In this document: positions 39,618 to 48,104 of the stretch, in pieces
Position numbering within the stretch: position 1 is the first letter of the stretch
How the letters are laid out: every line of letters starts with the position of its first letter
DNA from: CAILHX01 sp046155285
GTDB taxonomy: Bacteria; Pseudomonadota; Gammaproteobacteria; Burkholderiales; Methylophilaceae
NCBI GenBank assembly: GCA_046155285.1
Contig: JBJXEA010000016.1
Span: forward strand, 37,880-101,879
DNA length: 64,000 nt
Direction of reading: 5' to 3'
Translations under genes and position numbers: made by a program
Notes under the pieces: model-generated
The model's database searches: none
What the model saw: the letters and a program-made list of their open reading frames with translations, nothing else
Told to the model about the DNA's origin: nothing

Positions 39618-40643
39618 ATGCAATGGCGTTTCAACGCCATAATCACGCTCATGCTATTTTTTCTTTCCGTACTCATCATTGCCCTGCTCGGTTTCATTGC
39701 GTTCCGCTTCGCAAGGCTCACTAAAACCCTACGTGCCAGCGAAGAACGCTGGAAATTCGCGCTCGAAGGCGCAGGGGACGGCGTATGGGATTGGGATATA
39801 GCAAACGACAAAGTCGAGCTTTCACCGCGCTATATCGAGATGTACGGATTCACCAACGAAGACGTCAAAAGGGGTATGGTGGCTTGGGTGGAGCGCATTC
39901 AACACGACGATAGAGAACGAGTCAAAGCAGATGTTGATGCCTATTTGGCTGGTAAAGCTACACAATACATCAACGAGCATCGCGTACTGTGCAAAGATGG
40001 CGAAGTGAAATGGGCGTTATCACGCGGCATGGTGGTGAGCCGCGACAAAGACGGCAAGCCGCTACGCATGATAGGCACCCACGCCGACATCACCGAACGC
40101 AAAAATATGGAAGAACAACTGCGACATATGGCGCAATTTGACATACTCACTCAGCTGCCCAACCGCGGATTGATTGGCGACCGCCTAAAACAAGCTGTCT
40201 CCTATGCCAAACGCGAAAAAGCGCAGTTAGCACTGATGTTTTTGGATTTAGATAAGTTCAAGCCGGTGAATGACACTTTAGGACACGAGGTAGGGGATTC
40301 GCTGCTCAAGCAAGTCGCACAACGACTACAACTTTGCATGCGCGCTTCTGACACCGTAGCCAGAATAGGCGGGGATGAGTTTGTGGTGCTACTGCCCTTA
40401 ATAGAAAGCGAACAAGACGCAACTACCGTAGCAGAAAAAATTCTGGTGGCGCTCAATCAGGAGTTTCAGATTGCGCCGCACACCATCAACATTTCATCGT
40501 CCATCGGCATCGCCATCTTCCCGCAGCACGGAGAGGACGACAAAGCGCTGACAATCAACGCCGATACTGCAATGTACTACGCCAAAAAAGAAGGTAGAAA
40601 CAATGCTCAGGTTTTCCGCACCGAGATGCAGGTTGAGAGTTAG
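39618..40643 (+). CDS. PAS-GGDEF diguanylate cyclase
   Basis: A 341-residue membrane-anchored signalling enzyme making c-di-GMP. An N-terminal hydrophobic segment (about residues 8-29) anchors it. A PAS domain of the PAS_3 type follows (about 40-165), then a GGDEF domain. The active-site motif GGDEF is intact (about residues 251-255) and an RxxD product-inhibition site (RASD) lies five residues before it. No EAL or HD domain is attached. Flagellar genes lie nearby, but a link to motility control is inference. The start could also be a later Met at 39651. It converges on amt with a 2-bp gap. Confidence 0.88.
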   Translation: MQWRFNAIITLMLFFLSVLIIALLGFIAFRFARLTKTLRASEERWKFALEGAGDGVWDWDIANDKVELSPRYIEMYGFTNEDVKRGMVAWVERIQHDDRERVKADVDAYLAGKATQYINEHRVLCKDGEVKWALSRGMVVSRDKDGKPLRMIGTHADITERKNMEEQLRHMAQFDILTQLPNRGLIGDRLKQAVSYAKREKAQLALMFLDLDKFKPVNDTLGHEVGDSLLKQVAQRLQLCMRASDTVARIGGDEFVVLLPLIESEQDATTVAEKILVALNQEFQIAPHTINISSSIGIAIFPQHGEDDKALTINADTAMYYAKKEGRNNAQVFRTEMQVES

Positions 40644-40645
40644 TT

Positions 40646-41845
40646 CTACTCGTCTCCAGAACCCGGCGTAGCGCTGATTTTATGAATCGCCAGATCTGCA
40701 CCATTAAATTCATCTTCTGCATCCAGACGCAAACCTATCAAAGCCTTGAGCGCACCATAGACCACAAATCCGCCTACCAAGGCAACCGCAACACCTAACA
40801 GCGTTCCCAACACTTGTGCGGCTAGCGTAACGCCACCCAAACCGCCTAAACTTTTCAGGCCAAAGATTCCCGCAGCGATGCCGCCCCAAGCGCCACACAG
40901 GCCATGCAATGGCCACACGCCCAGCACGTCGTCTATCTTCCAGCGATTCTGTACCAAGGTGAATGCCCAAACAAACAGTCCGCCCGCGATAGCACCTGTT
41001 GCCAACGCACCCAATGGGTGCATCACGTCAGAGCCAGCACATACCGCAACCAAGCCTGCCAAAGGACCATTGTGCACGAAACCAGGGTCGTTCTTACCCG
41101 CTACCGTAGCCGCCAAAGTGCCGCCAACCAATGCCATAAGGGAATTCATGGCGACTAGGCCAGAAACCGCTTCCAACGTTTGTGCCGACATCACGTTAAA
41201 GCCAAACCAGCCCACGGTGAGTATCCATGCGCCCAAAGCCAGAAAAGGAATATTGGAAGGCGGGAAAGCGTGCAAACGACCATCTTTGCCATAGCGTCCC
41301 GCTCTAGCACCCAGCAGAATCACCGCCCCCAGTGCAATCCAGCCTCCCATGGCGTGAACTACTACCGAACCGGCAAAGTCGTGAAATTTAGCGCCGACAT
41401 TAACGAGCAACCAGTCTTGGATACCATAATGGTTATTCCAAGCGATGCCTTCGAAGAAAGGGTAGACAAAACCCACCAATATAAAGGTGGCCGCTAGCTG
41501 CGGATTGAAGCGCATACGCTCCGCGATGCCACCAGACACAATGGCAGGAACGGCGGCGGCGAAGGTTAATAAAAAGAAGAACTTAACTAGCTCGTAACCA
41601 CTTTTAGCAGCCAGCGCATCGGCGCCATGCATAAAGTTGATGCCATAAGCGATACCGTAGCCAATAAAGAAATAAGCAATGGTAGAAACTGAAAAATCCA
41701 CCAAGATTTTAACCAATGCATTCACTTGGTTTTTGCGGCGCACGGTACCAACTTCGAGGAAGGCGAACCCTGCGTGCATGGCCAAGATCATGATGGCACC
41801 AAGCAGAATGAATAAAGTATCGCTAGCCGACTTGAAGGTTTCCAT
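40646..41845 (-). CDS. amt: Ammonium transporter
   Basis: A 399-residue Amt/Mep/Rh channel with 11 predicted transmembrane segments. The twin-His pore is suggested by VVVHAMGGW (first His, about residue 168) and VWPLHGLCGAWG (second). The signature DFAGSVVVHAMGG is complete. No glnK gene is adjacent, unlike the usual glnK-amtB pair. A sigma-54-type promoter lies at 41876-41896, which agrees with nitrogen control. A methylotroph that releases ammonium from methylamine would use it when ammonium is scarce. Confidence 0.93.
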   Translation of the reverse strand: METFKSASDTLFILLGAIMILAMHAGFAFLEVGTVRRKNQVNALVKILVDFSVSTIAYFFIGYGIAYGINFMHGADALAAKSGYELVKFFFLLTFAAAVPAIVSGGIAERMRFNPQLAATFILVGFVYPFFEGIAWNNHYGIQDWLLVNVGAKFHDFAGSVVVHAMGGWIALGAVILLGARAGRYGKDGRLHAFPPSNIPFLALGAWILTVGWFGFNVMSAQTLEAVSGLVAMNSLMALVGGTLAATVAGKNDPGFVHNGPLAGLVAVCAGSDVMHPLGALATGAIAGGLFVWAFTLVQNRWKIDDVLGVWPLHGLCGAWGGIAAGIFGLKSLGGLGGVTLAAQVLGTLLGVAVALVGGFVVYGALKALIGLRLDAEDEFNGADLAIHKISATPGSGDE

Positions 41846-41875
41846 TGTTTTTCTCCCAAAAAAATATCAGGGTTA

Positions 41876-41896
41876 GAAAGCAATATTCAAGCCAAA
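41876..41896 (-). promoter_or_regulatory. Sigma-54-type promoter of amt
   Basis: On the minus strand the sequence reads TTGGCTTGAATATTGCT, with GG at -24 and GC at -12 and exactly ten bases between them. This fits YTGGCAC-N5-TTGC apart from the AC after GGC. The start would be near 41869, about 25 bases before the amt ATG. Confidence 0.6.
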
Positions 41897-42006
41897 GTCA
41901 TAAGCTATTGTTTTTATGATGCTCACGACTCACAGAAGCCAGTGAAACGCACCTTATGTGTGCATTGCACTGATATGGGATTCCAACTTGGTGCAAATTT
42001 AAGGGG

Positions 42007-42786
42007 CTAAGGAAGCGGTCTGGCGATTTTAAGCATGTTGCCTATAGATTGATTCATCATGCTATCAAATAGTGGGTAGAAATAAGGAATGGAAATCCAC
42101 AAAATAACAAGCCCAACAATCAAGGTCAAGGGCAAGCCTACTGAAAAAATATTGAGCTGCGGAGATGCGCGAGTGAGCACACCTAATGCAGTATTCGCTA
42201 ATAACACCGAACCCAGAACCGGCATTGCAAGCTGCATCCCCCAAGTAAAAATATTTGCCCCAGATAATACCAATGCCCTAAAACTCCATGTCGCCATGTT
42301 GGCCCCTATTGGTATCGTCTCGAAGCTAGATACTAATGCGTTAATGACAAGTAAATGCCCATTCAATGCTAAAAAGAACAACATCGCCATAATAGTCATC
42401 AACTGCCCTATCAAAGGGACTTGTGTGGCATTCTGAGGATCAAAAAAAGTAGCGAACCCCAAGCCCATTTGAAGACCCATTATATGGCCCGCCATTTCAA
42501 ACGCCATAAACAAAATACGTATGGCTAAACCCATTGCAAAACCAATCAAAAGTTGCTGTGCAACAATGAGTAAACCATAAGCAGATGCAGGTGAAATATT
42601 AGGCATTGCAGTTAACAAGGGAGCCACCAGAATAGTAATGACAAAGGCTAAAGAGACTTTGACGTGGGCAGGAACACCTCGTGCGCTGAAAAGTGGGGCA
42701 GTAGATAGTAATGCAAGAATACGGCAAAATGGCCAAATGAACTCTGCGAGCCAAGTATGTAACTGCAATGAGCTGACATTAAACAT
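42007..42786 (-). CDS. fliR: Flagellar export apparatus protein FliR
   Basis: A 259-residue inner-membrane component of the flagellar type III export gate, with about six hydrophobic segments. It is the last gene in the operon fliFGHIJKLMNOPQR and follows fliQ after 19 bases. Sequence features such as VALAISILF-like patterns and IGLQMGLGFATFFDPQN agree with FliR. The same protein family has type III secretion homologues (for example SctT), but flagellar genes on one side settle the identity. Some 220 bases follow before amt. Confidence 0.93.
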   Translation of the reverse strand: MFNVSSLQLHTWLAEFIWPFCRILALLSTAPLFSARGVPAHVKVSLAFVITILVAPLLTAMPNISPASAYGLLIVAQQLLIGFAMGLAIRILFMAFEMAGHIMGLQMGLGFATFFDPQNATQVPLIGQLMTIMAMLFFLALNGHLLVINALVSSFETIPIGANMATWSFRALVLSGANIFTWGMQLAMPVLGSVLLANTALGVLTRASPQLNIFSVGLPLTLIVGLVILWISIPYFYPLFDSMMNQSIGNMLKIARPLP

Positions 42787-42805
42787 AGCTCCGCTCTATG
42801 GGTTT

Positions 42806-43078
42806 TCAACCTATTAGGTTAGGGATGCTAGTGAACAAACGCTGCATATAGTCCATCATCAACCCTAACATCCAAGGCCCGCCGATAACGAGTACTAGAA
42901 CTATTAGTAGCAACTTGGGAATAAATGACAATGTCATTTCGTTGATTTGCGTAGCGGCCTGAAACAAACTGACCAATAGACCCGTAAACAATGCGGTCAG
43001 TAACATAGGCGCAGAAACCAATACACCAACCTCAAGCGCTTGCTCGACTATGGTAAGCACTGTGGTCGGAGTCATCAT
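42806..43078 (-). CDS. fliQ: Flagellar export apparatus protein FliQ
   Basis: A 90-residue export-gate subunit with two transmembrane helices and a conserved loop (FQAATQINEMTLSFIPK). The ATG at 43078 overlaps the fliP stop by 4 bp (ATGA), and the length is that of the family. A longer in-frame form from 43120 would add 14 residues and be atypical. FliP, FliQ and FliR form the export pore. Sits between fliP and fliR. Confidence 0.93.
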   Translation of the reverse strand: MMTPTTVLTIVEQALEVGVLVSAPMLLTALFTGLLVSLFQAATQINEMTLSFIPKLLLIVLVLVIGGPWMLGLMMDYMQRLFTSIPNLIG

Positions 43079-43818
43079 ACGTAGAAACTCTGCACCAAAG
43101 AGCCAATGATGAGTGCCCACCCATCTACGAGTACAAACAACATCAGCTTGAATGGAAAAGAAATAGTCACCGGCGATAGTACCATCATCCCCAAAGCCAT
43201 CAAAACACTAGCCACCACTAAGTCAATGATTACAAATGGCAAAAATATGATAAAACCAATCTGAAAAGCTGTTTTCAACTCTGAAATCACATAAGCTGGC
43301 ACCAGCACTTTCAACGGCACTGCTTCTGGTCCTTGCAGCGGAGGAATCTTGGCAATTTTCACAAACAAAGCCAAATCTTCCTTACGTGTTTGATGCAGCA
43401 TAAAGTCTTTGAGCGGCTCCGAGCCTTTTTCCAAGGCTTGCATGATATTAAGTTTATCTTCCGCAAATGGTTGATACGCTTGATCATAGATTTTGTCTAT
43501 TACCGGGCTCATGACAAACAACGTCAAAAACAAGGATAAGCCCACCAACACTTGATTAGGAGGCGACTGCAAAGTACCCAAAGCCTGACGCAACAAGGCC
43601 AGAACAATGATGATACGAGTGAATGAAGTCATCATGAGCAAAGCCGCGGGCAGGAACGTCAGCGACGTGAGCAGGATGAGCGTTTCGAGCGAGAGCGAGT
43701 AATTAACAGCTCCCGCAGCGCCAGGCGTGCTGATAAAAGCAGGAATGCCTTTCTCAGCAAACGCCGCAATCGGCAATAACAAACCTAAACCAAATAATAA
43801 CCAGCGTGTACGCTTCAC
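43075..43818 (-). CDS. fliP: Flagellar export apparatus protein FliP
   Basis: A 247-residue export-gate protein with a cleavable signal peptide (about residues 1-21, ending AFA) and four transmembrane helices. The signature stretches LTSLTFLPAALLMMTSFTRI and PFVIIDLVVASVLMALGMMM-like region near the end are clear. It forms the FliP5-FliQ4-FliR1 pore. Overlaps fliO by 4 bp at the start and fliQ by 4 bp at the end. Confidence 0.96.
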   Translation of the reverse strand: MKRTRWLLFGLGLLLPIAAFAEKGIPAFISTPGAAGAVNYSLSLETLILLTSLTFLPAALLMMTSFTRIIIVLALLRQALGTLQSPPNQVLVGLSLFLTLFVMSPVIDKIYDQAYQPFAEDKLNIMQALEKGSEPLKDFMLHQTRKEDLALFVKIAKIPPLQGPEAVPLKVLVPAYVISELKTAFQIGFIIFLPFVIIDLVVASVLMALGMMVLSPVTISFPFKLMLFVLVDGWALIIGSLVQSFYV

Positions 43819-44267
43819 TTGGGTTCCTTACGCGCAGAAATCATTTCTCGGAGCTTATCCACAAAAGGTTGAATAGCTGTCTCATGCGGTATTGTGCCAG
43901 AATCTTCGGGACGTGGCATTTGATGTAGGCACGTTACTTGTCCAGCAGCCACGCCCAAAACCAGCCGCGTATTGCCCACATCCACCAATACTACACGCTC
44001 TTTTGCCCCCACGGCCACCGCTGACACTACACGCAGACCGCCAGCATTACCCACCTGACCAGGAGCCAAGCGCCTGAGTAGCCATGCCATGCCCATAATC
44101 AAGGCCAAAACCAGCCCTAATGCGAGCAGCATTTGCAATATACTTGATGCGGGACTGGGGAGAGATGGCTGCTGTTGAGTATCAGCAGCAAAACATAAAG
44201 CAGGGACTAGCAGAGATGAAAATGCCGCAAGAAAGCTGCGGCATATCCAAGTACACACCAACGTCAT
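43815..44267 (-). CDS. fliO: Flagellar assembly protein FliO
   Basis: A 150-residue protein with an N-terminal hydrophobic segment, possibly a signal peptide (ending CFAADT), and one further membrane helix at about 45-65. After it comes the short cytosolic FliO domain with VVSAVAVGAKERVVLVDVGNTRLVLGVA. It assists FliP assembly. It overlaps fliN and fliP by 4 bp, so the whole tail of the operon is translationally coupled. FliO is the least conserved of the export proteins; context and the core motif give the identity. Confidence 0.85.
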   Translation of the reverse strand: MTLVCTWICRSFLAAFSSLLVPALCFAADTQQQPSLPSPASSILQMLLALGLVLALIMGMAWLLRRLAPGQVGNAGGLRVVSAVAVGAKERVVLVDVGNTRLVLGVAAGQVTCLHQMPRPEDSGTIPHETAIQPFVDKLREMISARKEPK

Positions 44268-44707
44268 CGGATTTTTTTCAGGCGCTCTGATGGGGTAATA
44301 ATGTCAGTCAAACGAATACCAAATTTTTCATTCACAACCACCACTTCGCCCTGCGCCACCAAACAACGGTTCACATAGACATCCAGCGGTTCACCTGCTA
44401 ATTCGTTCAACTCCACCACAGAGCCTTGTGCTAATTGCAGCAGATTACGAATTGGCATGCGCGTATGGCCTAATTCCACGGTCAGTTGCACCGGAATATC
44501 CATCACCAAATCAAGATTCCTAGCTAGCTCAGGGCTCATGCTGGAATCGGCATTGATGCTGCCGAATACTTCAGCGGATGCACCTGCCTTAGCGACAGGT
44601 GCATCCTCTTCAGCGTCACCCTGCTCAGCCATGGCTGATGCCCAATCGTCCGCAGTAAACTGCTCGTTACCTGCGTCGTCGTCTTGTACTGTGTTTTCTT
44701 CTGCCAT
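44264..44707 (-). CDS. fliN: Flagellar motor switch protein FliN
   Basis: A 147-residue C-ring protein. The N-terminal half is acidic and low in complexity; the C-terminal half is the SpoA domain (DIPVQLTVELGHTRMPIRNLL, then LAGEPLDVYVNRCLVAQGEVVVV). GGGG-rich sequence before ATG 44707 provides the ribosome-binding site; a GTG at 44716 is a less likely start. Follows fliM after 30 bp and overlaps fliO by 4 bp. It forms the C-ring with FliM and FliG, and through FliH it docks the export ATPase. Confidence 0.93.
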   Translation of the reverse strand: MAEENTVQDDDAGNEQFTADDWASAMAEQGDAEEDAPVAKAGASAEVFGSINADSSMSPELARNLDLVMDIPVQLTVELGHTRMPIRNLLQLAQGSVVELNELAGEPLDVYVNRCLVAQGEVVVVNEKFGIRLTDIITPSERLKKIR

Positions 44708-44737
44708 TGGAACCACCCCGCTAATGTTAATCCGTAC

Positions 44738-45724
44738 TTAAATGTATATCGTGTCTTCGGCCGTCAAGAAACGCTCAACCTTAAGCGCATACTGACCATT
44801 ATGGATGCCATAGCCACACTCCAATACAGGAATTCCCTCAACATGCGCCCTAACGCTTTCTGGCATATCAAGCGAAATCACATCCCCTATCTTCATCGCC
44901 AACAACTGGCGTACTGTTAATTCCGCTTTGCTCAAATCTGCAACGAGCTGAATATCCGTACCCTGCACTTGGCTAGACAAGAAATCAATCCAGCGCTGAT
45001 CAACCTCCATACGTTCGCCCTGCATACCCTCATAGAGCTGATCACGAATCGGCTCAATCATAGCATAGGGCATACAGATGTGGAACGCGCCACCCACCGA
45101 GCCAAGCTCGATATTCAGCGTGGTACTCACCACCACTTCACTAGGGTTGGCGATATTAGCGAACTGCGTATTCATTTCCGAGCGTATGTACTCAAACTCG
45201 ATTGGGTACACTGGCTCCCATGCGCGCTTCAAAGAGTCTGTCGCAACATCCAACAAATTTTTGGTGATGCGCTGTTCGGTTGGCGTAAAGTCCCGCCCTT
45301 CCACACGCATATGGAAGCGACCGTCACTGCCAAACAGGTTATCCACCACTAAAAAAACAAAATTGGGATCAAAAATAAGCAAAGAAGTGCCACGCAAAGG
45401 ATGCATGTGCATAAGATTTAGATTAGTCGGCACAGGCAGATTACGTATGAACTCTGCATACTTCATCAACTTGACCGGCCCTACAGAAACTTCTGCCGTA
45501 CGACGAGTGAAATTAAATAACCCTTGGCGGAAATAACGAGCAAAGCGCTCGTTAATAATCTCCATAGTGGGCATGCGCCCACGAACTATCCTGTCTTGGC
45601 TGGCAAGATTATACGACTTGATTCCGGCAGCCTCATCCTCGCCTGCCATTTCAACATCAACATCTCCGGTCACGCCCCGCAGAAGGGCATCAACTTCGTC
45701 CTGAGATAGAATATCGTCAGCCAT
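44738..45724 (-). CDS. fliM: Flagellar motor switch protein FliM
   Basis: A 328-residue C-ring protein. The N-terminal CheY-P-binding peptide is present (LSQDEVDALL), then the middle CheC-like domain and a C-terminal SpoA domain (LLAMKIGDVISLDMPESVRAHVEGIPV). The conserved KFSR-like region and the FDPNFVFLVVDNLFGSDG segment match FliM. The CheY-P peptide implies chemotactic control of the motor, although che genes are not in the window. Confidence 0.96.
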   Translation of the reverse strand: MADDILSQDEVDALLRGVTGDVDVEMAGEDEAAGIKSYNLASQDRIVRGRMPTMEIINERFARYFRQGLFNFTRRTAEVSVGPVKLMKYAEFIRNLPVPTNLNLMHMHPLRGTSLLIFDPNFVFLVVDNLFGSDGRFHMRVEGRDFTPTEQRITKNLLDVATDSLKRAWEPVYPIEFEYIRSEMNTQFANIANPSEVVVSTTLNIELGSVGGAFHICMPYAMIEPIRDQLYEGMQGERMEVDQRWIDFLSSQVQGTDIQLVADLSKAELTVRQLLAMKIGDVISLDMPESVRAHVEGIPVLECGYGIHNGQYALKVERFLTAEDTIYI

Positions 45725-45747
45725 GAGCTTTCTCTCTTTTTTGGTTT

Positions 45748-46254
45748 TTACTGCACGATAAATGAGCCAGGGAGTATTACTTCTTTCACTCCCTTATAGT
45801 CGCTGTCACCAGACAGCGTCTTGTTAATTTCATTACGCAAATCTTCTTTCAGCTGCTTGTCACTACCCGGTTTCAGCATATCCTCCATGCTCTTGCTGCG
45901 TAAGACACTGCTGATACGGTCACTAATTTTAGATCGCTTAGCTTCAATCTTTGCAGCAGCTGACTCGCCAGAAACCTCTAATTCCACCTTGGGAACACGC
46001 ATGAAATGACCACCAGCACCATCGCTAGACATTAGATTAACGATAAACTCATCCTTAAACACTACCGTTGGCACTGGCAGAGATTCATCTACTTCCTCCA
46101 TATCGGCTTTTTTATGCTTCTTCTTGCCACCACCCATCATCATCGCTGCACCCGCACCAATAGCCACTGCAACGACTATCGCGATGACTATCATCAACAT
46201 ATTTTTATTAGGCGCTGCTGGCATCGCAGCCTCCATATTTCCGTCTTTGGCCAT
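45748..46254 (-). CDS. fliL: Flagellar basal body-associated protein FliL
   Basis: A 168-residue single-pass membrane protein near the stator. One helix lies at about residues 19-40, after a short cytosolic stretch. A Gly/Lys-rich hinge (GGGKKKHKKA) leads to the periplasmic FliL domain with VVFKDEFIVNL and IKVEFEV-like VPKVELEVSG. GGAG precedes the ATG by seven bases. A 154-bp gap separates it from fliK upstream, the largest in the flagellar operon, and may contain a secondary promoter. Confidence 0.9.
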   Translation of the reverse strand: MAKDGNMEAAMPAAPNKNMLMIVIAIVVAVAIGAGAAMMMGGGKKKHKKADMEEVDESLPVPTVVFKDEFIVNLMSSDGAGGHFMRVPKVELEVSGESAAAKIEAKRSKISDRISSVLRSKSMEDMLKPGSDKQLKEDLRNEINKTLSGDSDYKGVKEVILPGSFIVQ

Positions 46255-46408
46255 TCTATAACTCCAATCGCAATTAAGTTAACTCACTCAAAGGCACTAC
46301 CAGTAACATCCTTAGGTCAGTTTATAAACTCAAATCCCGCAAAAAACAAGTAAATTTAGTTGATTCTTTATTCTTTTTAATCAAGCTACACCGCTAGAAT
46401 GCTCATGC

Positions 46409-47605
46409 CTAGGCAAACAAGTCAACCAAACCTCGGTCTTGCAAGGACTGTGTAGTGACTGTAACACCTTGTACATCCTCACCTTCCGGCAACCAAGTAA
46501 TGTCAGCAGCAGATTTATTGTCAGACGGAGTTTGTGAGTTCTGTTGCTGAGCTTGCTGCTGTTGCTGCTGTGCAAATGAACCCACATTTACCGAAACATT
46601 ACCCATATTCACACCGCTGTCAGCCATCATTTCATGCAGGCGTGCTTTGGCGGATTCAATCGCAGCACCCACGGCATTATGTTGCGTCATAAACGACAAA
46701 TTAGCTTGCCCATCTGACATGCTGATACGTACTTCTAATGGCCCCAATGCCGGAGGATTTAAGTGCAACTCCGCCATCTTGATGTTCGTGCCCAACATCC
46801 ACACCACTTTATCACCCAAGCCTGTATCCCAATGCGGCGTCCCCACTTGCTGAGGAATGCCTGCGCTAACAGGTGCAGAATTGGCTGTTTGTGCTTGCGT
46901 AGATATGTTTTGGTGAGCTTGTATTTGAGATTGATTTTGCGTTGCCTGATTAGGATCACCAGGTTTAGTGTTCTCAGCTGCCAACCTTGCAGCAAGCGCA
47001 GCATTAAATTCGTTGGAAGTCTCCGCTTGTACATTGGCCGCAGCAGCCTGATTATTTTTTGCAGAGTCCGCTACGGAGTTCACAGTTGTCGGTACGGCGC
47101 TAATAACCGCAGGCGGCAATTCTTTGCCAGCATCCTGCGTGATAGCGGCAGCAGCTGGCGGAAGATTGCCAACTGGAACAACTATCGCTACCGCGGATAA
47201 ATCTGTTGCAGTCAAGGAAACATCAGTAACTACTGGCTTGTCATCATCGTGATCCACAGCGAGCTTCTTTATCGGGAGGTCGGTCAGCTGCGTTGTCACA
47301 GCCAGTGGAGCTATTTGCTGAATTAGTAGTGCAGGATCAATAACTTGAGCAGCCAGGTCGGCGGCGGTATCTGTGGCGAGTTTAATATCAGCCGCGCCAT
47401 CTGCAATCAACGCACTCAATCCTTGCAGTTTGGGATCCAGCATGGCAATTTGCTTGCCCAGCAACTCTCCAAACGCACCTTGCGCATTGAGACCAGCGGC
47501 AGAGCCGCCCGCAGCATCTAAGGCAAGCCCAGCAGCAGCCGGAGGGGCATTAGTTACGGGAATAATATTTGCAACTGCTAGATTAGCCATTATCTGCTCA
47601 CTCAT
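46409..47605 (-). CDS. fliK: Flagellar hook-length control protein FliK
   Basis: A 398-residue ruler protein that sets hook length and switches export specificity. The N-terminal two-thirds is Ala/Gln/Asn-rich and variable. The C-terminal Flg_hook domain is clear: AELHLNPPALGPLEVRISMS and AKARLHEMMADSGVNMGNVS. The tail has Gln runs (QQQQQAQQQN). The start must follow the fliJ end at 47649; 47605 is taken, with 47590 as an alternative. Neither has a strong ribosome-binding site. Confidence 0.88.
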   Translation of the reverse strand: MSEQIMANLAVANIIPVTNAPPAAAGLALDAAGGSAAGLNAQGAFGELLGKQIAMLDPKLQGLSALIADGAADIKLATDTAADLAAQVIDPALLIQQIAPLAVTTQLTDLPIKKLAVDHDDDKPVVTDVSLTATDLSAVAIVVPVGNLPPAAAAITQDAGKELPPAVISAVPTTVNSVADSAKNNQAAAANVQAETSNEFNAALAARLAAENTKPGDPNQATQNQSQIQAHQNISTQAQTANSAPVSAGIPQQVGTPHWDTGLGDKVVWMLGTNIKMAELHLNPPALGPLEVRISMSDGQANLSFMTQHNAVGAAIESAKARLHEMMADSGVNMGNVSVNVGSFAQQQQQQAQQQNSQTPSDNKSAADITWLPEGEDVQGVTVTTQSLQDRGLVDLFA

Positions 47606-47648
47606 AATACGATTGCATGATACAAAGCAATCTGCGTGCCAGAAATAG

Positions 47649-48104
47649 CTAGTGGGCGGATTGTTCGGCTTTTTGCCGTCTATGAATAAGCTGTGCAAAC
47701 TCGTCTTGCAGACGCTGATCTTGCTTTTCTTCTTTTACTACTTCTGCCTGTTCGTGGCGTGTACGTAAGGTGTGATAAGCCTTGACCTCGCGTTCGCGTT
47801 CCAACCACATTTTTCTTGCCACTTCCCATTGCTGCTTACAGCGCACGATTTCTTCGGCCTGAGTGCGAATCGCCAGTTCCAGCTTGGCGATAAAGCGTCG
47901 AAAATCCAACATTGTCGACATGCTCATGCCACCCGTAGCGACGCTGTTCAAACGGACACGATAATCATCCAAATAACCTTCAAGCTGATGTTTTTTTTGC
48001 TCTTCTTGCGCCCATTTGAGACGGATACGCTGCACTTCTCGCGCCGCTGATTTGCTGCGCTCTTCTGCATAATCCACCAAAATCTGTAAGCGAAAAGCGG
48101 CCAT
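47649..48104 (-). CDS. fliJ: Flagellar export chaperone/stalk protein FliJ
   Basis: A 151-residue, almost wholly helical protein that forms an antiparallel coiled coil, like the gamma subunit of F1-ATPase, and inserts into the FliI hexamer. The sequence is rich in Glu, Lys, Arg and Gln with heptads throughout and has the family's LQILVDYAEERSKSAAREV start. Its ATG overlaps the last base of the fliI stop. Identity rests on fold character and gene order. Confidence 0.9.
   Translation of the reverse strand: MAAFRLQILVDYAEERSKSAAREVQRIRLKWAQEEQKKHQLEGYLDDYRVRLNSVATGGMSMSTMLDFRRFIAKLELAIRTQAEEIVRCKQQWEVARKMWLEREREVKAYHTLRTRHEQAEVVKEEKQDQRLQDEFAQLIHRRQKAEQSAH

Noticed and set aside
46255..46408. 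Sigma-28 promoter ahead of fliL (TAAA then a 15-base gap and CGGGATTT on the minus strand).
   Set aside because: Only three of eight -10 positions match GCCGATAA, which is too weak to report as a site.
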